From Stramonita haemastoma (taxonomy: Eukaryota; Mollusca; Gastropoda; Neogastropoda; Muricidae), in contig CM060334.1 of assembly GCA_030674155.1 (NCBI GenBank), forward strand, positions 38,188,266 to 38,252,265: 64,000 bases of DNA, written 5' to 3'. This document shows positions 54,516-64,000 of the stretch, piece by piece. The translations under genes and the position numbers were made by a program. The stretch's first letter is position 1. Every line of letters begins with the position of its first letter. Under the pieces are notes generated by a model, which made no database searches, was not told where the DNA came from, and was given only the letters and a program-made list of their open reading frames with translations.

Positions 54516-54982
54516 CGATAATGGAATATATATAGCACTATATTTTGCAAGAACAGATCAAAGGGCTTGCATTCAGGTTTGAGTCAGCAGCATTTGCATC
54601 CTTTCCTTTTGCCCATGATCCTTCAACAGACACGTTGTGCACTTTAGGGAGTTTGCAGCCTGTCCTTGATAGTGAATGTTACGTGGGAACAGATATGGGA
54701 GGGTCATTTTTATCTGTCTGAATGTTCATTTTGTCAAAAAAAAATATTTTTATAAAAAACAACAACAACAACAAAACAAGAGGGAGAGGTGAATGAAACT
54801 GATGAACAAGTGAAATAGTCCAGTTTTTTCGTCACCTAATGCTTTCTGCAGTTTATCATCAGTAACTATGAGGAGTAAAGAATAGGGGGGGGGGGGGGGT
54901 CGGTTTCAGTGGATGCTCCTAACTACTGATGAAAAAAAAAAGCTTCTTTTGTTTGTGCCAGTTCCACTGCATAACATAAATC

Positions 54983-55215
54983 CTCATCGTCACAATCAAG
55001 TCATCCTCATTCATCATCAATCACCTGATCACTGTGCGTTAATATAGCTCACTTCTGATCAAGGCCTATCACTAAAAGCAGTAGGACACGATGTAAAAGT
55101 ATTGATTACATCAACTGGATTCTGGCAAAACTTTATCGATGAAAGCACCTTAACATTGTCAGAAGGATCCACAAATACACTGAGCACCACACTCAAACCT
55201 ATAGAGCTAAGTCTG

Positions 55216-55304
<89 letters not shown>

Positions 55305-55386
55305 GGACTCTGATCAGAAGTGAGCTATATTGACATACAGTGATCAGATGACTGATGATAAATGATGATGACTTGATTGTGATGAT
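54983..55386. repeat. Inverted repeat, 80-bp arms around (AC)n
   Basis: Left arm 54983-55063 and right arm 55306-55386 are reverse complements at nearly 90%. Both contain CACAATCAAGTCATC, CTGATCACTGT and AATATAGCTCACTTCTGATC. The 240-bp spacer holds (AC)n at 55217-55300. A foldback/MITE-like element is the simplest reading. Confidence 0.8.
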
Positions 55387-55387
55387 A

Positions 55388-55700
55388 GAGGACGGGATAG
55401 CCTGGTGGTCAGAGTAATGCGCTCGTGATCTGCTAACCCGGGTTCGAACCTCTTTCAAGAGGGTTTTTCCTTTAGAGTTATCATCAGTGCCAACTCCACT
55501 ACCCCCAAAATCCTTCGGATCAGACTATAAACCGAGTTCCCGAGTGCGAACGCACGCAGAACGTCTTGCACACAAATTAAAATCCGTTCCGTTCTTTCGG
55601 ATGAGTAGGCCATTGTGTGGCGGTGGGAACGGATAACAAAGTTTGCAAAACTGCACACACACGGGGACTTGATGTAAAAAAGCACATGAGTGCTTCACTG
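55388..55700 (+). mobile_element. SINE family A, near full length
   Basis: Head GGGATAGCCTGGTGGTCAGA, B box GGGTTCGAACC, core GATCAGACTATAAACCGAG, body GTAGGCCATTGTGTGGCGGT. It starts directly after the inverted repeat. Confidence 0.88.
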
Positions 55701-56154
55701 TGAAAAGTTTTATGTCAGTGAGATTCATAAGTAATTATTGTTCTGGATGTATGTGTTTGTGATTTCTAAATAAATTGATATTGGTAGGCTAGATGGAAAA
55801 GTAGTGTCTACTAGATGGTAGAAAGGCGATGGCTTCGACAGATAAGGCAATCAAAATCTTTTTTTCCGTTCCTTGGTTCATCAATGGGGATATTTTTGTG
55901 CATGTGAACACCCGTTTTTAATCATTTAGGTAGCAGCATTCCGACTTCGAGGCAATTAGCATTCATTCCACAGTTTTGGGTTGTTTAATCAAATTTAACT
56001 GATATCTACAGACAGACTTATATCCACTTCAAAGCTTGGGTTGCTTAAGTTTGATTGATGTTCCAAATATTGTCAGTTTAGCCTAGCATATGTCATTAAA
56101 CAAAAATTTAAGTCAGGTCATATAGTTGGGTTCTGTGGGATGATATTATAATGT

Positions 56155-56159
<5 letters not shown>

Positions 56160-56230
<71 letters not shown>

Positions 56231-56245
56231 TCACACACACACACA

Positions 56246-56317
<72 letters not shown>

Positions 56318-56335
56318 TACACGCACGCACGCACG
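56160..56335. repeat. (AC)n microsatellite
   Basis: About 175 bases of (AC)n with two interruptions and a GCACGCACGCAC end. Confidence 0.95.
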
Positions 56336-56459
56336 CATTTGGCTAAGGCAAAAGCTGCAGTTAACGGTGCAAATAAAGTGCTTTGTAATATTTTGTGGGG
56401 ATTTTTTTTTCATCAACAGCTAGCTCATAAAATGAGTCAGGGGTTAAGCCTTGTGCTTG

Positions 56460-56700
56460 TGATCTGACAGCCTTTGTGTGCTGATGGGAACGGATGACAA
56501 AAACCACATGCATACATGGACTGGATGTAAAAAAAAAAAATTTTTAAAACCGATCCCCCCCCCCCCCCCCCAAATAAAAACAAAACAAAACGAAACAACA
56601 ACCAACAAACAAAAAGAACCCAAACGAGCCCCCCCCCCCCCCGAAAAAAACAACAACACCCACATGAGTGCTTATTCTACAATCTTCGAAATAAAAGAAT
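56460..56700 (+). mobile_element. SINE A 3' fragment split by two poly-C tracts
   Basis: GTGTGCTGATGGGAACGGAT and GACTGGATGTAAAAAAAAAA come before, GAGTGCTTATTCTACAATCT after, with C runs at 56556-56570 and 56630-56642 between. Confidence 0.7.
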
Positions 56701-56939
56701 CTAGAAAAAAGAGAACAATCTGTATACCCTTTTTCACAAAAGAAAAAAAAAAGCCCAGAAGTCCGAGAATGACAGCCTATGGGATGAGGCATTTGAGTAA
56801 ACAGCAGTACACAAATTTCTCACCCAGTACTTTCTCTCACAGTTACTTCCATGAGTTATGAGTGAGAAAGAGTGCATGTTCTGGCTGACCCATAGGGCAG
56901 TTAAGTTGGGGAACACTCAACAGCTCAATAGCAACATAC

Positions 56940-57560
56940 AAATTAATGACCAAAGTGACACTTTGCGTGAGTGAAAAAAGTTTCAATCCTTTGTTTTTGG
57001 CTTCAATTTTGACAAAGTGACAGTTCTGTTACAGGCTCCATGATAGGTGGGCTGGGCGATAATCATAAGTAATTGAGACAGAATGATAGTTTAAAAAAAA
57101 GATTGGATTTGCACCTCCGAATTTTTCAGAATATAACTAAAGAAGACCCCCCCAACAAAAGAAACAACGAAAAGCAAACTAAACCCCCTCCCCCATAACC
57201 CCGCAACAAAGCAAAGATAAGCTCAGTCTTGAATGCTTCAGTGGTAATCAGAATTGTGGATTATCATAATAACTGGCCCTCTTGAAAAACATAGATTTTG
57301 TGAATTGCCAAGTGGGTTTGATAGGTTAATTTGTACATGTTCAGGTAAATAGCTGCATTAAGCTATAAGAATTATCCCCTCTTGGTAAGAACCTGTTCTC
57401 ACAATAACAAGTCCGCTAAAACAAATAAATCTTATTTTCGTATGTTCTCTAAAATACCTATCTACCAATTAAATGTTTGTTTTAGACTCATTCAACCTTG
57501 AATATTATGTGCATCTAGAGTTAAAGCTAAATTTTCAAAACAGAGTAAAAAAGAGTAATG
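56940..57560. other. No gene seen upstream of RPL4
   Basis: Low-repeat A/T-rich sequence. Nothing in it was recognised as exon or repeat family. Confidence 0.5.
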
Positions 57561-57672
57561 TCACCGGATGCGGATTAATATCACGTGCCGGTAGAATCAT
57601 CACGCATGTTCTCCCAGGCAAGGCTACTTCCTTTCATCGGACATTTTGAGAGAGGGAAGAGCTGTACCAAAA
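57560..57672 (+). promoter_or_regulatory. RPL4 core promoter and 5'TOP-like start
   Basis: A pyrimidine tract CTTCCTTTC (57627-57635) lies 38-46 bases before the ATG. In animals, ribosomal-protein mRNAs start with C followed by pyrimidines (5'TOP), which places translation under mTOR/LARP1 control. No TATA box is evident. The exact start is inferred, not shown. Confidence 0.55.
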
Positions 57673-63840
<6,168 letters not shown>

Positions 63841-64000
63841 GTAAGCAGATAATAATTTTAATTTACTGTTTAAGTAATACTTAAATTGCTAAATTTTAGT
63901 TTGTTTTAAAATTATTGGTTGGTACATATGAAACTCCTAATAACATTGTGTAATGTACTGACAATTGTGTAGATGTGTGAAAACAATTATTTTGCTACAA

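Overview
This is eukaryotic nuclear DNA from an invertebrate, most likely a marine gastropod mollusc. The taxon is inferred from the style of the SINEs and (AC)n arrays and from the encoded proteins; it was not tested by any search. Coding exons are short and far apart. Almost everything between them is interspersed repeats, microsatellites and long homopolymers. The sequence holds parts of four protein-coding genes.

Gene layout: (1) 1-10.3 kb, minus strand: the 5' exons of a fatty-acid transport protein / very-long-chain acyl-CoA synthetase (SLC27A family), with the AMP-binding motif exon present twice. The 3' part lies beyond the left edge. (2) 21.5-36.1 kb, plus strand: DNA polymerase iota, a Y-family translesion polymerase, in nine recognisable exons ending with two ubiquitin-binding motifs. 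(3) 41.2-51.6 kb, minus strand: a seven-exon FAD-dependent oxidoreductase of the L-2-hydroxyglutarate / glycerol-3-phosphate dehydrogenase (DAO) superfamily, ending in Ser-Arg-Leu, a peroxisomal PTS1-type tripeptide. (4) 57.6 kb to the right edge, plus strand: ribosomal protein L4, with an ATG-only first coding exon behind a 5'TOP-like start and a 6 kb first intron. The four genes have unrelated functions and nothing suggests an operon or cluster.

Repeats: at least five SINE families are present, called A to E here. A, B, C and D have tRNA-like heads. E has a tRNA-like A box followed by a clear 5S rRNA-like segment. A, C and D share a central core. LINE pieces include one with endonuclease and post-RT regions but no RT core (17.6-19.7 kb), a zinc-finger N-terminal fragment (40.6-41.0 kb) and several 3' fragments. 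Two DNA-transposon stories stand out: a 956 bp element with CAGGG...CCCTG ends (45.9-46.8 kb), and a second copy of it (60.4-63.5 kb) interrupted by a 2.4 kb element flanked by TTAA.

Assembly quality: there are two 100-N gaps (2429-2528 and 15369-15468). In both cases sequence left of the gap is repeated right of it, which points to false duplication. One stretch (about 5226-5900) is saturated with small deletions. Frameshifts at or next to short homopolymers occur in the SLC27A, POLI and oxidoreductase exons, so most gene breaks here are probably sequence error rather than decay.

I did not find a convincing new multi-gene system. The most interesting signals are the TTAA element with its paralogous empty site, the polymerase iota exon duplicated on both sides of a SINE, the tRNA-5S chimeric SINE, and the PTS1-ending oxidoreductase.
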